The notes beneath the pieces were generated by a model. That model worked only from the letters and a program-made list of their open reading frames with translations. It made no database searches and was not told the origin of the DNA. From Spirochaetaceae bacterium (GTDB lineage: Bacteria > Spirochaetota > Spirochaetia > Treponematales > Breznakiellaceae): 15,454 nt of DNA. Positions 6,353-15,004 of this stretch are shown here, in pieces. Both the position numbers and the translations under genes were made by a program. The stretch spans positions 1 through 15,454 of the forward strand of contig JAISOO010000157.1 of NCBI GenBank assembly GCA_031275595.1, written 5' to 3'. How positions within the stretch are numbered: the first letter of the stretch is position 1; each line of letters begins with the position of its first letter.

Positions 6353-7162
6353 ATGATGGATATATTTTATCTGGGATTATCCTATGTGTCAAACCAGGAT
6401 CCGGGGAATCCGGGGCAGCATAGCCGCCGGATCCTCGGGAAACTCGATCGCCGGGCAGAAAAAGACGGGGTATTGGCCCGGGGGCTTGCGGGGGAGGGGG
6501 GAACCAGCGGAGAAGGCCGTCTTATTTTGACTGAAGCCGGGGGCAGGCCCTATTTTGCCGACTGCCACGCGGATTTCAGCATAAGCCACTCGAAAAAGGC
6601 GGCGGCGGTTTCCTACCTCGCCTCCCCTTCCCCGGGGCGTTTGTTTCGTACCGGCTGCGACATTCAGTATCACCAGCCTCAAAAGGCATACCGTGAAATA
6701 GCGGCCCATTTCTTTCATCCCCCGGAACGGGAGTTCCTTGCCGCGGCCGGAACCGAAGGGCTCCGCGCCTTTTACCTGCTCTGGGTATTAAAAGAAGCCT
6801 ACCTTAAAGTCCGGGGAGGCTCTGTTTTCGACCTATGCCGTTGCCCGGCTTTCAACTTTGAGGAGGCCGGAGGGAGAAGCCCGCCGGAGATACTCCGGGA
6901 CCGGGGGGAGCTGGAAGGAGTATATATTTTCCCTCAAGGCTATAGAGACGGCCGGGATCTGGAGTTTTTCTTATATGAAACCGGGGAGCCCGCCGCTGAC
7001 GCCTATTCCCTGGCGGTATGCCGGGAACGGGACGAACGTGACGCCGGACCCTCCGCCGAACCTGAGCTGCGGTGGTTTTCCGGGGAAACATTGCCGCTCA
7101 AAAGCATCGCCAGGATAAAGGCCGCCGAAAGGCCGATAAAAACCGTCAGGCCGAAGATATGA
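6353..7162 (+). CDS. 4'-phosphopantetheinyl transferase (Sfp/AcpT type)
   Basis: A 269-aa enzyme that would transfer phosphopantetheine from coenzyme A to the conserved Ser of the two ACPs in this locus. Motifs in order: DFSISHS at about 74-80, GCDIQ at 101-105 (the magnesium-binding GxDIE motif with Gln in the last place), FHPPEREFL at 121-129 and WVLKEAYLKVRGGSV at 144-158 (the WxxKExxxK motif). It is the only plus-strand gene in the APE locus. ATG 6353 or 6356 are the likely starts; an upstream TTG at 6329 lies inside a hairpin. No strong ribosome-binding site is visible. The last 160 nt overlap the 3' end of the exporter gene in antisense, so the roughly 45 residues after YSLAVC are constrained by that gene's frame. 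PPTases are common in APE clusters. Confidence 0.9.
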   Translation: MMDIFYLGLSYVSNQDPGNPGQHSRRILGKLDRRAEKDGVLARGLAGEGGTSGEGRLILTEAGGRPYFADCHADFSISHSKKAAAVSYLASPSPGRLFRTGCDIQYHQPQKAYREIAAHFFHPPEREFLAAAGTEGLRAFYLLWVLKEAYLKVRGGSVFDLCRCPAFNFEEAGGRSPPEILRDRGELEGVYIFPQGYRDGRDLEFFLYETGEPAADAYSLAVCRERDERDAGPSAEPELRWFSGETLPLKSIARIKAAERPIKTVRPKI

Positions 7163-9453
7163 ACCGGCGCAAAGGAGCTGAGGCTGAGGGCGCCGAAGGA
7201 CAGGGCAGTGGTGCCAAAGGAGAGGAGAACCCCCAAAGCCGTCAAGGGCCGGCCGGGGAAAGGATGATCCCCCCGCATATAAAACATATAATCCAGGCCC
7301 AAGCCGAATACCAAAATTAAGCCGGTCACGGAAAAAAAGCTCAGGGGAATATCCGCCAGGGCCAGGAAACTAAGGGTAACGAGAACCACCAGAACCGCCG
7401 CGGCGCAGATCCGCGCCGTATCCCGCGGGGGATAAAAAAACCGGATCACCAGGGCGATGACAAAAAAAGCCGCGGTGAAAAGCAGCAGTATGGTCCGGGT
7501 CAGGGCGTCAAGTTCCCGGCTTATATCCTCAACCTTGTTTACAAAAAAAACAAAATCCAGCTCCGCCGCGATTGCCCGAAAGGGGGCCTCGTTTTTTATA
7601 TGCCGGGGCAGGACGCAGGAGTAGTACCGCCCGTCCACCGGGCCTATCCACAAATTGGCGATTATGTCCGCGAGATAGGGAAGCAGGTCCCCTTGGGGAA
7701 CAACAAATTGATCCCGGGCCCGCTCAAATTCCTCCCGGAAACCAATAGCCGTCTCCGGGGGAAAACCTAGATGCTCAAACTGACGTTCCACCCAGGGGAG
7801 TAAAGCCGCCGCCGCGGCGTAGTTGCGCCGCTGGGTTTTGACGGAGGGAATAAAGAGAGAGGTGGCTATATACGAGGAGAGGTTCCCCCCGGCGATTTCC
7901 GCGGCAAGCGCGGCGGCAAGGGTTTCTTCGTGTTCCAGCACTTCCTCGGGACTTTCCCCGGAAACGATAAAGTACCAGGGGGCCGAACCGTAGTTCAAAA
8001 CCGAAGCGGCGGTTTCTTCGGATTCCGCCAGATAATCCGGCATGGTGTACAACCCGCCGATGTTGTTTTCCACCCGCAGCTTCTCCCGATTGATAAGGAG
8101 CAGGACAAGCGCCATAAGGGCTGTTCCCGCAAGCAGCGCCGCCTTGAAGCGGGGGGACCCCATGATACCGGGAGCCCTCAAAAACCGGGGGATAAACCGC
8201 TTTTCCCGGGGAGGATTTTTTAACAGCGGGTACAAACAAAAAACCGATAAAAACGAACTGAACAAACCGGCCATCGAAAACACCGCAAACTGCCGGAGGA
8301 TGGCAAAGGGGGCAAACAGGAGCAGGGCAAAACAGATTTCCGAAGAAACCAAACTCATGGTGATGCTCCGCCTGATGTGGGAACGGATTAAGGCGCCCGT
8401 TTCCAGGGAGGGATTTCCCTTCCGGTGGATAAAATAATGGACCGAATAATCCACCCCCATACCGATAAGGGTGGTGCCAAATACGAAGGTCAATACGTGG
8501 ATCTCCCGGAAGAAAAGCAAGACCGTTCCCGCGGCGGCCAGGACTGAGACGCCGATGGACGACAGGGTTACCACCATAGGCAGGAAAGAGCGGAAGACGG
8601 CCACAAACAGCATAAGAACGATAAGGGAAGTAACCGCGCTGATCAGGGATATCTCCCGCTGCGCCCCGGAGGAACTGGCGTAGCTGTGGAAGGGTACCCC
8701 GGAATAGACGAATTCCACCGCGGGATTCTGCCGCCGGATCGCGGCGGCGGCGGCGTATATTTGCTCCACCCCGCTTTCCACGTTGGTCAGGGATGCCCCT
8801 TCGGCGGAAAGGCTGCCCCGGATCAGCACGTACCAGGTATCCCCCGGCCGGGCGGCAAGCACCTCGTCCTGGAGGGAAAGGCCGCCGCTTGAAAGCAGGG
8901 ACGAAGCGAGGAACTTTTTCATCCCCCGATCGGCCAGCAGAAAGGGATCCCGGTCGATGGTGTCAAGGCTCGTCAAGGTAAAGGACCCGAACGCCGCGGC
9001 CAGGGCCTCTTCGGCGACCCTTTGGGCCCGGCCGTTTTCCAGAAGCTCCCGGGTCTCCCTGTCCAGGAGGACATAGCGGTACCTGTGGAGGTAATCTATA
9101 AAATGGGTCAAAAGGGCATCATCCACATAGAAGGCGATACTTTCAAAAACCGGAGAATCCGCCAGGTCCTGATACAAACGACGGGCGGCGTCCTTGGCCG
9201 CTTCAAAGTCCCCGCTCCCCACGAGGATGTAGACCCCCCGGCCGGTCCTGGCCCCCAGGATTTTATCCGCGGCGGCCGCGGATCTGAGGGAGGCGGAACC
9301 GGGGAGGAGCGCGAACAGATCGGTGTTGATCCCCGCAGGGCCCCCTGAAACAAGGGACAGCAAGAGGGCGGCGGCGATACCTGCATGGAACAGAAGCCAA
9401 AGCCCGGGGAAAAAGAAAGGGGTCCCCTTAAAGGGAAAAGAGGGCAATTTCAC
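7003..9453 (-). CDS. apeM: MMPL/RND-family exporter (ApeM-like)
   Basis: An 816-aa inner-membrane transporter with the two-fold MMPL layout: a first helix (about 14-38), a large periplasmic domain, five helices, a second periplasmic domain and five more helices. Each helix bundle holds the expected motif, GMGVDYSVHY in the first half and GLGLDYMFYM in the second; the Asp is the usual proton-relay residue. It is thought to export the finished aryl polyene lipid towards the LolA-like carrier and lipoprotein. The start is GTG at 9453, 26 nt inside the upstream LolA-like gene. No better start is visible, and the ribosome-binding site is weak. The last about 31 residues are hydrophilic and Ser/Arg-rich, lie beyond the last helix and are antisense to the transferase gene. 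The stop TAG is at 7003-7005. Confidence 0.9.
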   Translation of the reverse strand: MKLPSFPFKGTPFFFPGLWLLFHAGIAAALLLSLVSGGPAGINTDLFALLPGSASLRSAAAADKILGARTGRGVYILVGSGDFEAAKDAARRLYQDLADSPVFESIAFYVDDALLTHFIDYLHRYRYVLLDRETRELLENGRAQRVAEEALAAAFGSFTLTSLDTIDRDPFLLADRGMKKFLASSLLSSGGLSLQDEVLAARPGDTWYVLIRGSLSAEGASLTNVESGVEQIYAAAAAIRRQNPAVEFVYSGVPFHSYASSSGAQREISLISAVTSLIVLMLFVAVFRSFLPMVVTLSSIGVSVLAAAGTVLLFFREIHVLTFVFGTTLIGMGVDYSVHYFIHRKGNPSLETGALIRSHIRRSITMSLVSSEICFALLLFAPFAILRQFAVFSMAGLFSSFLSVFCLYPLLKNPPREKRFIPRFLRAPGIMGSPRFKAALLAGTALMALVLLLINREKLRVENNIGGLYTMPDYLAESEETAASVLNYGSAPWYFIVSGESPEEVLEHEETLAAALAAEIAGGNLSSYIATSLFIPSVKTQRRNYAAAAALLPWVERQFEHLGFPPETAIGFREEFERARDQFVVPQGDLLPYLADIIANLWIGPVDGRYYSCVLPRHIKNEAPFRAIAAELDFVFFVNKVEDISRELDALTRTILLLFTAAFFVIALVIRFFYPPRDTARICAAAVLVVLVTLSFLALADIPLSFFSVTGLILVFGLGLDYMFYMRGDHPFPGRPLTALGVLLSFGTTALSFGALSLSSFAPVHIFGLTVFIGLSAAFILAMLLSGNVSPENHRSSGSAEGPASRSSRSRHTARE

Positions 9454-10108
9454 GGGGGTCTAAGGCTCCGGGAAAAACATGACCGGATAACTCATAGTGG
9501 ATGGTATCTCCGTTTTGTTCATAGAGGGTGATTTGACGGATAACCGAATCTCCCCGCAGGATGATCCGCCGGGCAAAGGAACGGAGGTTTTTTTCCCCGG
9601 GTACCAGTCCCACCGTCCAGCTTCCATCGGCCTCAACAAAATAATTATCAAACTTATCCAGCAGCTTATCCATATTCCCGGAAAAAACAGCGCTTATGGT
9701 TTCGGCAAGCTGCAAAAAAGTTTCGTTTCCCCGGGCATCGAGCTTTGTTGTCCTTCCCCCGGGACTCCACTGGATAAGATAATCCCGGCCCACCGCCATG
9801 GTTGAGGGAAAGGGCCTGAGGGTTTCCCATACCATACCCCGTTCCGCGTCAATGATAAAGGCTCCCTCCGATTCCAGGGAACGTTTCAGCCGGTTCAAGG
9901 TCTTTTTTTGGGTAAAAGCGCCTTTTACCAGGGGATGGGCCGAAAGGATCGTATTTATCTCCCGGTACCGGGGGAGGGCCGCCGGGGAAAGGGGGTACCG
10001 GAAAACCTCTTCGGAAACCTCCTGGGCAACGAGGGGACCGGTGAGGCCCATGACCAGGAACAGGCCGGAAAGGAAAACGCGAAGGGGGCGGAAGAACCGG
10101 CGGCTCAT
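9428..10108 (-). CDS. apeL: LolA-like periplasmic carrier protein (ApeL-like)
   Basis: A 226-aa secreted protein with a signal peptide (RRFFRPLRVFLSG... with probable cleavage after VAQ, near residue 29). The mature part resembles LolA in length and pattern: VKGAFTQKKTLNRLKRSLESEG, then GMVWETLRPFPSTMAVG, the hydrophobic half-barrel strands that bind acyl chains. A LolA-like protein is a standard member of APE loci and probably shields the lipid pigment across the periplasm. The start overlaps the thioesterase stop as ATGA (10105-10108). The 3' end overlaps the exporter start by 26 nt, so the two are probably translationally coupled. It lacks the lipobox Cys, so it is soluble rather than anchored. 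The symbol is by family and order. Confidence 0.85.
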   Translation of the reverse strand: MSRRFFRPLRVFLSGLFLVMGLTGPLVAQEVSEEVFRYPLSPAALPRYREINTILSAHPLVKGAFTQKKTLNRLKRSLESEGAFIIDAERGMVWETLRPFPSTMAVGRDYLIQWSPGGRTTKLDARGNETFLQLAETISAVFSGNMDKLLDKFDNYFVEADGSWTVGLVPGEKNLRSFARRIILRGDSVIRQITLYEQNGDTIHYELSGHVFPGALDPREIALFSL

Positions 10109-10551
10109 GGGGAACCCTCCGGATCAAGCTGAGCCAAGAGGATTTCTACCTTATCGGTAAAAATCCGGGGGCAGATGAAACAGGAATCCTGGGTGGAGAT
10201 ATGGCAGGCCATTTGGGTACTCACCCCCCTGGTAGTGATTTCTCCGGTTTCCGGGCGGGAAAGTTCGTATCGTATTCTCAGGCGGTTTTCATATTCATCC
10301 AGAATCGCTTTGATCCGCACCCGGTCGCCAAAATGAAGGGGTTTTATAAACTTGAGGGAAATATCGATCACGGGAAAGACATACCCCGAAGCCTTCATTT
10401 CCCGGTAACCGTAGCCGATCTTGTCCAACAGAGCGCAGCGGGCCTTTTCAAAATACTTCACGTAATTACCGTGCCAGACTACCTCCATGGGGTCTATATC
10501 GTAAAATTCGACGGTACATTCCACTTCGACGGTCAGATTCCGGGAATTCAT
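10105..10551 (-). CDS. apeK: 4-hydroxybenzoyl-CoA thioesterase-like hot-dog thioesterase (ApeK-like)
   Basis: A 148-aa single hot-dog domain. The motif FYDIDPMEVVWHGNYVKYFEKAR at about 16-38 is the 4-HBT/YbgC active site, with the catalytic Asp at residue 18 or 20. It would hydrolyse a stalled or finished acyl-ACP thioester; in APE systems this protein is ApeK. I chose ATG 10551, which overlaps the acyltransferase stop as ATGA (10548-10551) and has GGGGGGTATCC upstream. An in-frame start six codons earlier (10569) would overlap more and lacks better support. The 3' end overlaps the LolA-like gene, also by ATGA. Confidence 0.9.
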   Translation of the reverse strand: MNSRNLTVEVECTVEFYDIDPMEVVWHGNYVKYFEKARCALLDKIGYGYREMKASGYVFPVIDISLKFIKPLHFGDRVRIKAILDEYENRLRIRYELSRPETGEITTRGVSTQMACHISTQDSCFICPRIFTDKVEILLAQLDPEGSP

Positions 10552-11615
10552 AGGATACCCCCCACGCAAAATTTATTCGGGATCCCATGCCCCGCCAAAT
10601 ACCGGCAACGGCCCTCCGGTTTCGCCCAAAAATCATAAAAATTATACCACTGATACGGGTACTGTTTACAGTACTCCTCCAAGGATGCCGCGAAACTCCG
10701 GGCAAGCTCCCGGATCCTATCCCCCCGTTCTTTCCGGGGGCAGTCGAAGGAGACGGTACTTTTACGAACCAGCATATCGTATTCCGGTTTCAGGGACAGG
10801 TCCCGGCGCCGCAGGGCAAACACAAAATAAACGGGGGCCTTCAGCAGGGCGGCGAGAAAAAACGGGCCATAGGCAAAGGGCGCGTTTTCCCCCAAAAAAG
10901 GGAAGAGAAAATATTTGTCCCGGGTGTTAATTGAGGTCCGGTCCCCGGCGATCACCACAAGCTCCCCCGCGGCCAGCCGGTCCTGGAGCAGGACCGCCGT
11001 ATCCGGGCCAAAGTCTTGCACATCAATGGTATGTACCGCCGATTGGGGATTCAGCTCCCGCAGCATCCGGTTGAAATGGGCGGTTACGGATCCTTCGACC
11101 ACGGAAGTTACGGGAATCTCCCGGGAAACTCCGGTCCGGTTAAAACTCGCCAGAGCCCGCAGGAGTTCGGCGTTTCCCAGATGGGAACAGATGAGGAACG
11201 CCCCCTCCCCCCTTTCAAGCCGGTCTCTCAGGTCCCGAATATCATCATCATGGAAATGGACCCGATCCAAAAAAAACTTTCCCCCCCAGGATTCAACCTT
11301 TTCCACCATGGTGAATGAAAAGGCGAGAATATGCCGCAGCGTACTTTGGGGCGGTTTTTTATCCCCGGTTTTGACCACGGCGGCTTTTTTAAGGTACCGG
11401 CGGGACTCATCCCGGCCTTTTTTGGAGAAAACATAATAAAAAAAACCCACCGGAAAGGCGAGGAGCCGCAAAACATAAACCGGCAGCAGCCTGAAAAGGA
11501 TGAGGAGCAGCCGTACCTGCCAGTAACCCACGGCCTGTTCCCTATGTTCCGACCAATGCCGGGGCTGGGCCGCGGACGCTCCGGCGAATTTTGCCGAAAA
11601 TACCGGAGCCTTCAT
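10548..11615 (-). CDS. LpxL/HtrB-like lipid acyltransferase
   Basis: A 355-aa protein of the LpxL/LpxM lysophospholipid acyltransferase superfamily, probably at the inner membrane through the hydrophobic stretch at about 33-62 (LLLILFRLLPVYVLRLLAFP). The active-site HX4E motif is His145 to Glu150 in SHLGNAELLRA. GELVVIAGDRTS further on corresponds to the conserved GDR block. It would acylate the lipid anchor or the sugar that carries the polyene. I chose ATG 11615 because it overlaps the glycosyltransferase stop as ATGA (11612-11615); a frame from 11681 would add 22 residues of antisense-like sequence. In many APE clusters a glycosyltransferase and this type of acyltransferase form one bifunctional protein (ApeJ, from memory); here they are two adjacent genes. 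Confidence 0.88.
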   Translation of the reverse strand: MKAPVFSAKFAGASAAQPRHWSEHREQAVGYWQVRLLLILFRLLPVYVLRLLAFPVGFFYYVFSKKGRDESRRYLKKAAVVKTGDKKPPQSTLRHILAFSFTMVEKVESWGGKFFLDRVHFHDDDIRDLRDRLERGEGAFLICSHLGNAELLRALASFNRTGVSREIPVTSVVEGSVTAHFNRMLRELNPQSAVHTIDVQDFGPDTAVLLQDRLAAGELVVIAGDRTSINTRDKYFLFPFLGENAPFAYGPFFLAALLKAPVYFVFALRRRDLSLKPEYDMLVRKSTVSFDCPRKERGDRIRELARSFAASLEEYCKQYPYQWYNFYDFWAKPEGRCRYLAGHGIPNKFCVGGIL

Positions 11616-12364
11616 GGGTTTCCCCCACGGGCCCGGAAGCGCCGGTAAATCAGTACCGGCAGCCGGAAGATCATCCCCCAAAAAAGCCTGAAGAACACCA
11701 GGCTGATCCGGATATTATCCTGAACCAGACGAAAATGGGAGATCCCGTCCGGAGGGTACACCACCGGGACGGGATGGAAAAAAAGGGGAACCCCCAGCCA
11801 GACCAGCCGGACAAGGATTTCAATATCTATCCCCATACGGGGATCAAGGCGGTGCCGGCGGCTAAGCCGCCAGAGGGGCTCCACCGGATACACCCGGAAC
11901 CCGCACATGGCGTCTGGAATGTTTGGGGAAAGGGTGGTTATCCGGGTCCAGACATTGGCAATAATCCGGCCTTTGACGCGGCTTACAGGAGCGGAATCGT
12001 CAAATACGGGGAAACCGCAGATCGCCGCCTCCGGATGTTTCGCGGACTCCTCCATGAAAAAGGCCGCCTGCCCCGGATCATGCTGGCCGTCGGCGTCGAT
12101 CTGCAAAAGATGGGTAAGCCCCAATTCCCGGGCCCGGTCTATACCCGCGCACAAGGCCGCCCCCTTCCCCCTGTTTTTATCCAACGCCACCAGCACCACC
12201 GAGGGAAAGGTCCCGGCGGTATCCGCGAGATACGCCTTGGTTTCCCCATCACTGCCGTCATCCACCAGGATCACCGGAAGGTCCCGCGCTTTCAGCAACT
12301 TTTCCACCAGGGGCCCCGTTGTTTTACCATGGTTGTATACGGGGATAAGATAACCTTGCCTCAT
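11612..12364 (-). CDS. Family 2 glycosyltransferase
   Basis: A 250-aa GT-A fold transferase. The N-terminal YLIPVYNHG, VDDGS at 35-39 and LQIDADGQHDP with the DxD pair at Asp90/Asp92 are the nucleotide-sugar and metal-binding motifs. The pattern KNRGKGAALCAGI resembles the dolichyl-phosphate mannosyltransferase-like branch. The C-terminus is basic and has a hydrophobic amphipathic stretch (ISLVFFRLFWGMIFRLPVLIYRRF) that could seat it on the inner membrane. It probably glycosylates the lipid anchor or head group of the aryl polyene. It overlaps the stop of the upstream fusion gene and the start of the acyltransferase gene by ATGA at both ends, so all three are co-translated. With the acyltransferase it corresponds to the two halves of ApeJ. 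Confidence 0.88.
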   Translation of the reverse strand: MRQGYLIPVYNHGKTTGPLVEKLLKARDLPVILVDDGSDGETKAYLADTAGTFPSVVLVALDKNRGKGAALCAGIDRARELGLTHLLQIDADGQHDPGQAAFFMEESAKHPEAAICGFPVFDDSAPVSRVKGRIIANVWTRITTLSPNIPDAMCGFRVYPVEPLWRLSRRHRLDPRMGIDIEILVRLVWLGVPLFFHPVPVVYPPDGISHFRLVQDNIRISLVFFRLFWGMIFRLPVLIYRRFRARGGNP

Positions 12365-14753
12365 GGAAGCGTCTCCCGGGCCTTGGAAATCAGCAAGAGG
12401 CCGACGGAATAAATTTCTTCACCGGAACCGGTAAAGGTAAAATGCAAGGTTCCTTTTTGAGGATCGTGACGCAACTTCAGGAAAACCCGGGAACCGGGAC
12501 GGATCATGGCGGAAAATTTAAGCCGTTTTGCCCCGGCCGCAGTTATACCTGTGGCAAAATACCGGTCGGCAAATCGCAGGGCCAGTTCAAGCTGAGCCAC
12601 TGCGGGGAGCAATTTAAATTCCGGAAAGTGGCCGTCAAAATAATCAAGTTCCAAAGAACACACAAACTCCAGCGTCACCGAGGTATCGGTCCGCTCCAGT
12701 ACCCGCAGGCAGGACAGGCCCCGGATGGACGGCAGGGACGGGGACTCCGCCACAGGTTCCGCCGGTTCCCGCCGTGCAAAAAGGGCCTGGATTTCGTCCT
12801 TTTTCTTTTTCCCCTGGGGATCCGTGGGGAACGCGTCGAGGTAGCGCCAGCGTTTGGGAATCACGACATATTCAAAAAAACGCGAAAGATACTCCCGAAA
12901 ATATTGATTGATCCGATATTTTTCAGTGTTACGGAATTTTTCGATCCCCGCCTGATTGAGGACCAGGGCCGCCGCCAGATACTGCCGCTTGTCCGCCATG
13001 GCCAGTACCGAGACATCGGCCGCCAGGCCGGATTGCAGGAGGCGGCTTTCCACCTCCGGCAGGGAGATCCGCTTTTCCTCAATTTTGACGATTGAGTCGG
13101 CCCGTCCATGGAGGAGAAAACTGCCGTCGGGAAGGATCTCCGCTAAATCCCCGGTGGCAAAACCCGCGGGATCTTTGATATTGGGGGACCGGATCACGAG
13201 GCAGCCCGATTCATTAAGGGTTATCCGGGCGTTATCAAAGGGGGTCCAGGCAAGGCCGTTCTTGGACTGCCGAAAGGCGATGCCGCTAGTCTCGGTACTG
13301 CCGTACACTTCCAGGGGCCAAAAACCCAGAATTCCGTCGGTTTTCCGGGCTGTATCCGGGTCCAGGACGCCGCCGGAGGTAAAGATCCAGGGGGATCGGA
13401 GCCGGAAACTCCCCTTCGCGTCCGGTTCCGCGGACCCGAGCTCCACGGCGCGTTTCAAAAAAGCGGGGACCGTGATGATCATATACGCATCGTCGGTTAA
13501 TGCCTCCAGTTCCTCGGGATACCTGATCCGGAAACGGCGGAAGGGTACGCCGGCGGTAAAGGGCAAAAGGATAGCAAAAAGGAGCCCGTAAATATGGTGC
13601 TGGCTGACGGTGGAACAGACCTTGCGGCTCAAAAATTCCTCCCCCCATTTTGAGAGGATAAAGGCGTTATCGATTTCGAATTCCGTCAGCCGCTGTTGAA
13701 CGGCCTTGGGCCTCCCGGTGGTCCCCGAGGTGTACATCATGATCACCGTTTCATCCCGGTTGATGACCGGGGGTGGTTCCGGTGGAGCCGGGGCGCCGGC
13801 CAGCAGGGCGGGGAGGGAAAAGGAACCGGCCATATCCTGATCCGTCAAAACCGCTGTTCCGGGTGCGCGGATCTCGGCGATGTACTCCGCCGAAATATTA
13901 GCCGTCAGGAGAATCTGTTTTTTGCATTGGAGCAGGGCGGTAAAGGCGGCCAGAAAAAACCAGCAGTCCTCCACGTGGAGGATCCATTTTTCCGCCTCCT
14001 GGGTACCGATAAACCGCCGCAGCCGGGCGCTATCCTCCAGAAAATCTCCCCAGGTTTTATAGCTCCCCCCGGTAAAGGCTCCGTCGTAGCATAGTATCGT
14101 ATCAACGGGCCGGGAAGCGGGGCTCATCCGCGACAAGGGAAAAGCCCGGGGCATTTTTTTATCGACCCTTTTACGGACCATCAATTCACCCCCAAAGAGT
14201 ATACCGATAAATATATAGGAAATTCCGCCATTATACAAAGACCACAGGACATCGGAGGCAAAAAAAACGGTCATCGCCGCGATTCCGCCGTTTATGATAA
14301 AAAAAAGGCACCAGACCAGGGTTACCTTCCGGCAATAGGCTTCCACCCGTTTTTCCGCCAGGGACCCCCGAAGGGTCTTATCCCACAAAACCGCAAACCG
14401 GAAAATCATGGGCGGGGGGAACCGGAGGGTAAGGGCAAAGGCAATGAGGAGGGTCCCGTTAATAAATACCGGGTACAGTTTTAAAAAAAGCGCGGAATTG
14501 GTTACAAAACAGAGGACCCCCAGGAGGAGGAGCAGGAGGGGACCGCCCAGGGCTTGTAAGCTCCCGGGCTGCAAAAGGGAGCCCGGAGGCTTTTTTTTTT
14601 CGCCGACATAAACAAAAAACAACCTGCGGCGATGGAACCCACAAAAAGCGCGACCACCCGCGGGGGGAGTTTCAAGAAGACCAAGCAACAAAAAACCGCC
14701 AGGGGATATAATACCGCCTGGATATACAGAAAAATTCCGGCGGACTTCACCAT
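12361..14753 (-). CDS. Membrane domain + aryl-acid adenylation + dehydratase fusion (ApeG-ApeH-ApeI-like), with a -1 frameshift
   Basis: From ATG 14753, 2 nt after the ACP stop, frame one gives 54 residues with two membrane helices. It then meets ten A (plus-strand T at 14591-14600). A -1 shift there joins the second frame (Lys codon at 14590-14592), which is open to 12361, for a total of about 797 aa. Residues 1 to about 200 form a COG4648-like membrane domain (ApeG). About 205-660 are an AMP-binding ligase (ApeH): YTSGTTGRPK near 343, YGSTETSG, TGDLAEI, GRADSIVKIEEKRISLPEVE, and the C-terminal catalytic Lys region PQGKKKK near 650. About 673-797 are a FabZ-like hot-dog domain (ApeI) with His709 in GHFPEF and Glu723. 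It would activate an aryl acid, load it on an ACP and dehydrate intermediates. Without the shift the membrane part ends at 14502. The second frame is open upstream to 14814, but that extension is antisense-like and overlaps the ACP gene. Confidence 0.85.
14591..14600 (-). other. Ten-A slippery run, candidate -1 frameshift or slippage site
   Basis: On the coding strand, GCG is followed by ten A and then GCC. Reading in frame gives GCG AAA AAA AAA AGC; a -1 shift gives AAG CCT CCG, which enters the long downstream frame. A AAA AAG is the well-known bacterial -1 slippery heptamer. Eleven A would restore one frame without any recoding, so a one-base homopolymer miscount or true mutation is equally compatible. 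Confidence 0.6.
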
Positions 14754-14755
14754 GA

Positions 14756-15004
14756 TTATGAGACCTTGACCAGGGGGAAGAGAATATCCACCACATCCTG
14801 GAGGGTTTTGACATTTTTAAACTGAGCCGGATCGATCTTTTCGACGGTATATTCCTTCATTTTGACCATAATATCCACCGCGTCAATGGAATCAAGGTCA
14901 AGATCCGCCGCTAAAGACGCCCCGGGGGTGATTGCGGCGGGATCAAGATAAAATTCCTGAACCAAAATATCCTTTAGGGCCGCAAAAAGATCGTCCTTGC
15001 TCAT
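14756..15004 (-). CDS. apeF: Acyl carrier protein (second ACP, ApeF-like)
   Basis: An 82-aa carrier protein. The phosphopantetheine site is Ser39 in DLDLDSIDAVDIM, a strict DSI motif, with acidic helix II residues around it. It would carry either the aryl starter or the growing chain as a thioester. The start overlaps the upstream ACP stop as ATGA (15001-15004). The stop TAA is 2 nt before the start of the fusion gene. Having two different ACPs side by side is a hallmark of APE loci. The assignment of E versus F is by gene order only. Confidence 0.92.
   Translation of the reverse strand: MSKDDLFAALKDILVQEFYLDPAAITPGASLAADLDLDSIDAVDIMVKMKEYTVEKIDPAQFKNVKTLQDVVDILFPLVKVS

Noticed and set aside
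11616..11681. N-terminal extension of the acyltransferase to 11681
   Set aside because: The extra 22 residues are antisense-like, and the ATG at 11615 makes the same ATGA overlap as the other junctions in this operon.
11591..13095. Plus-strand frames of over 200 codons opposite the glycosyltransferase and ligase
   Set aside because: Composition is low-information, no ribosome-binding sites are seen, and the minus-strand genes have full motif sets.
14754..14814. Upstream extension of the ligase frame to a start at 14814
   Set aside because: It overlaps the ACP gene, lacks any family resemblance (Trp/Ser/Pro-rich) and competes with the well-placed ATG at 14753 that opens the true membrane domain.
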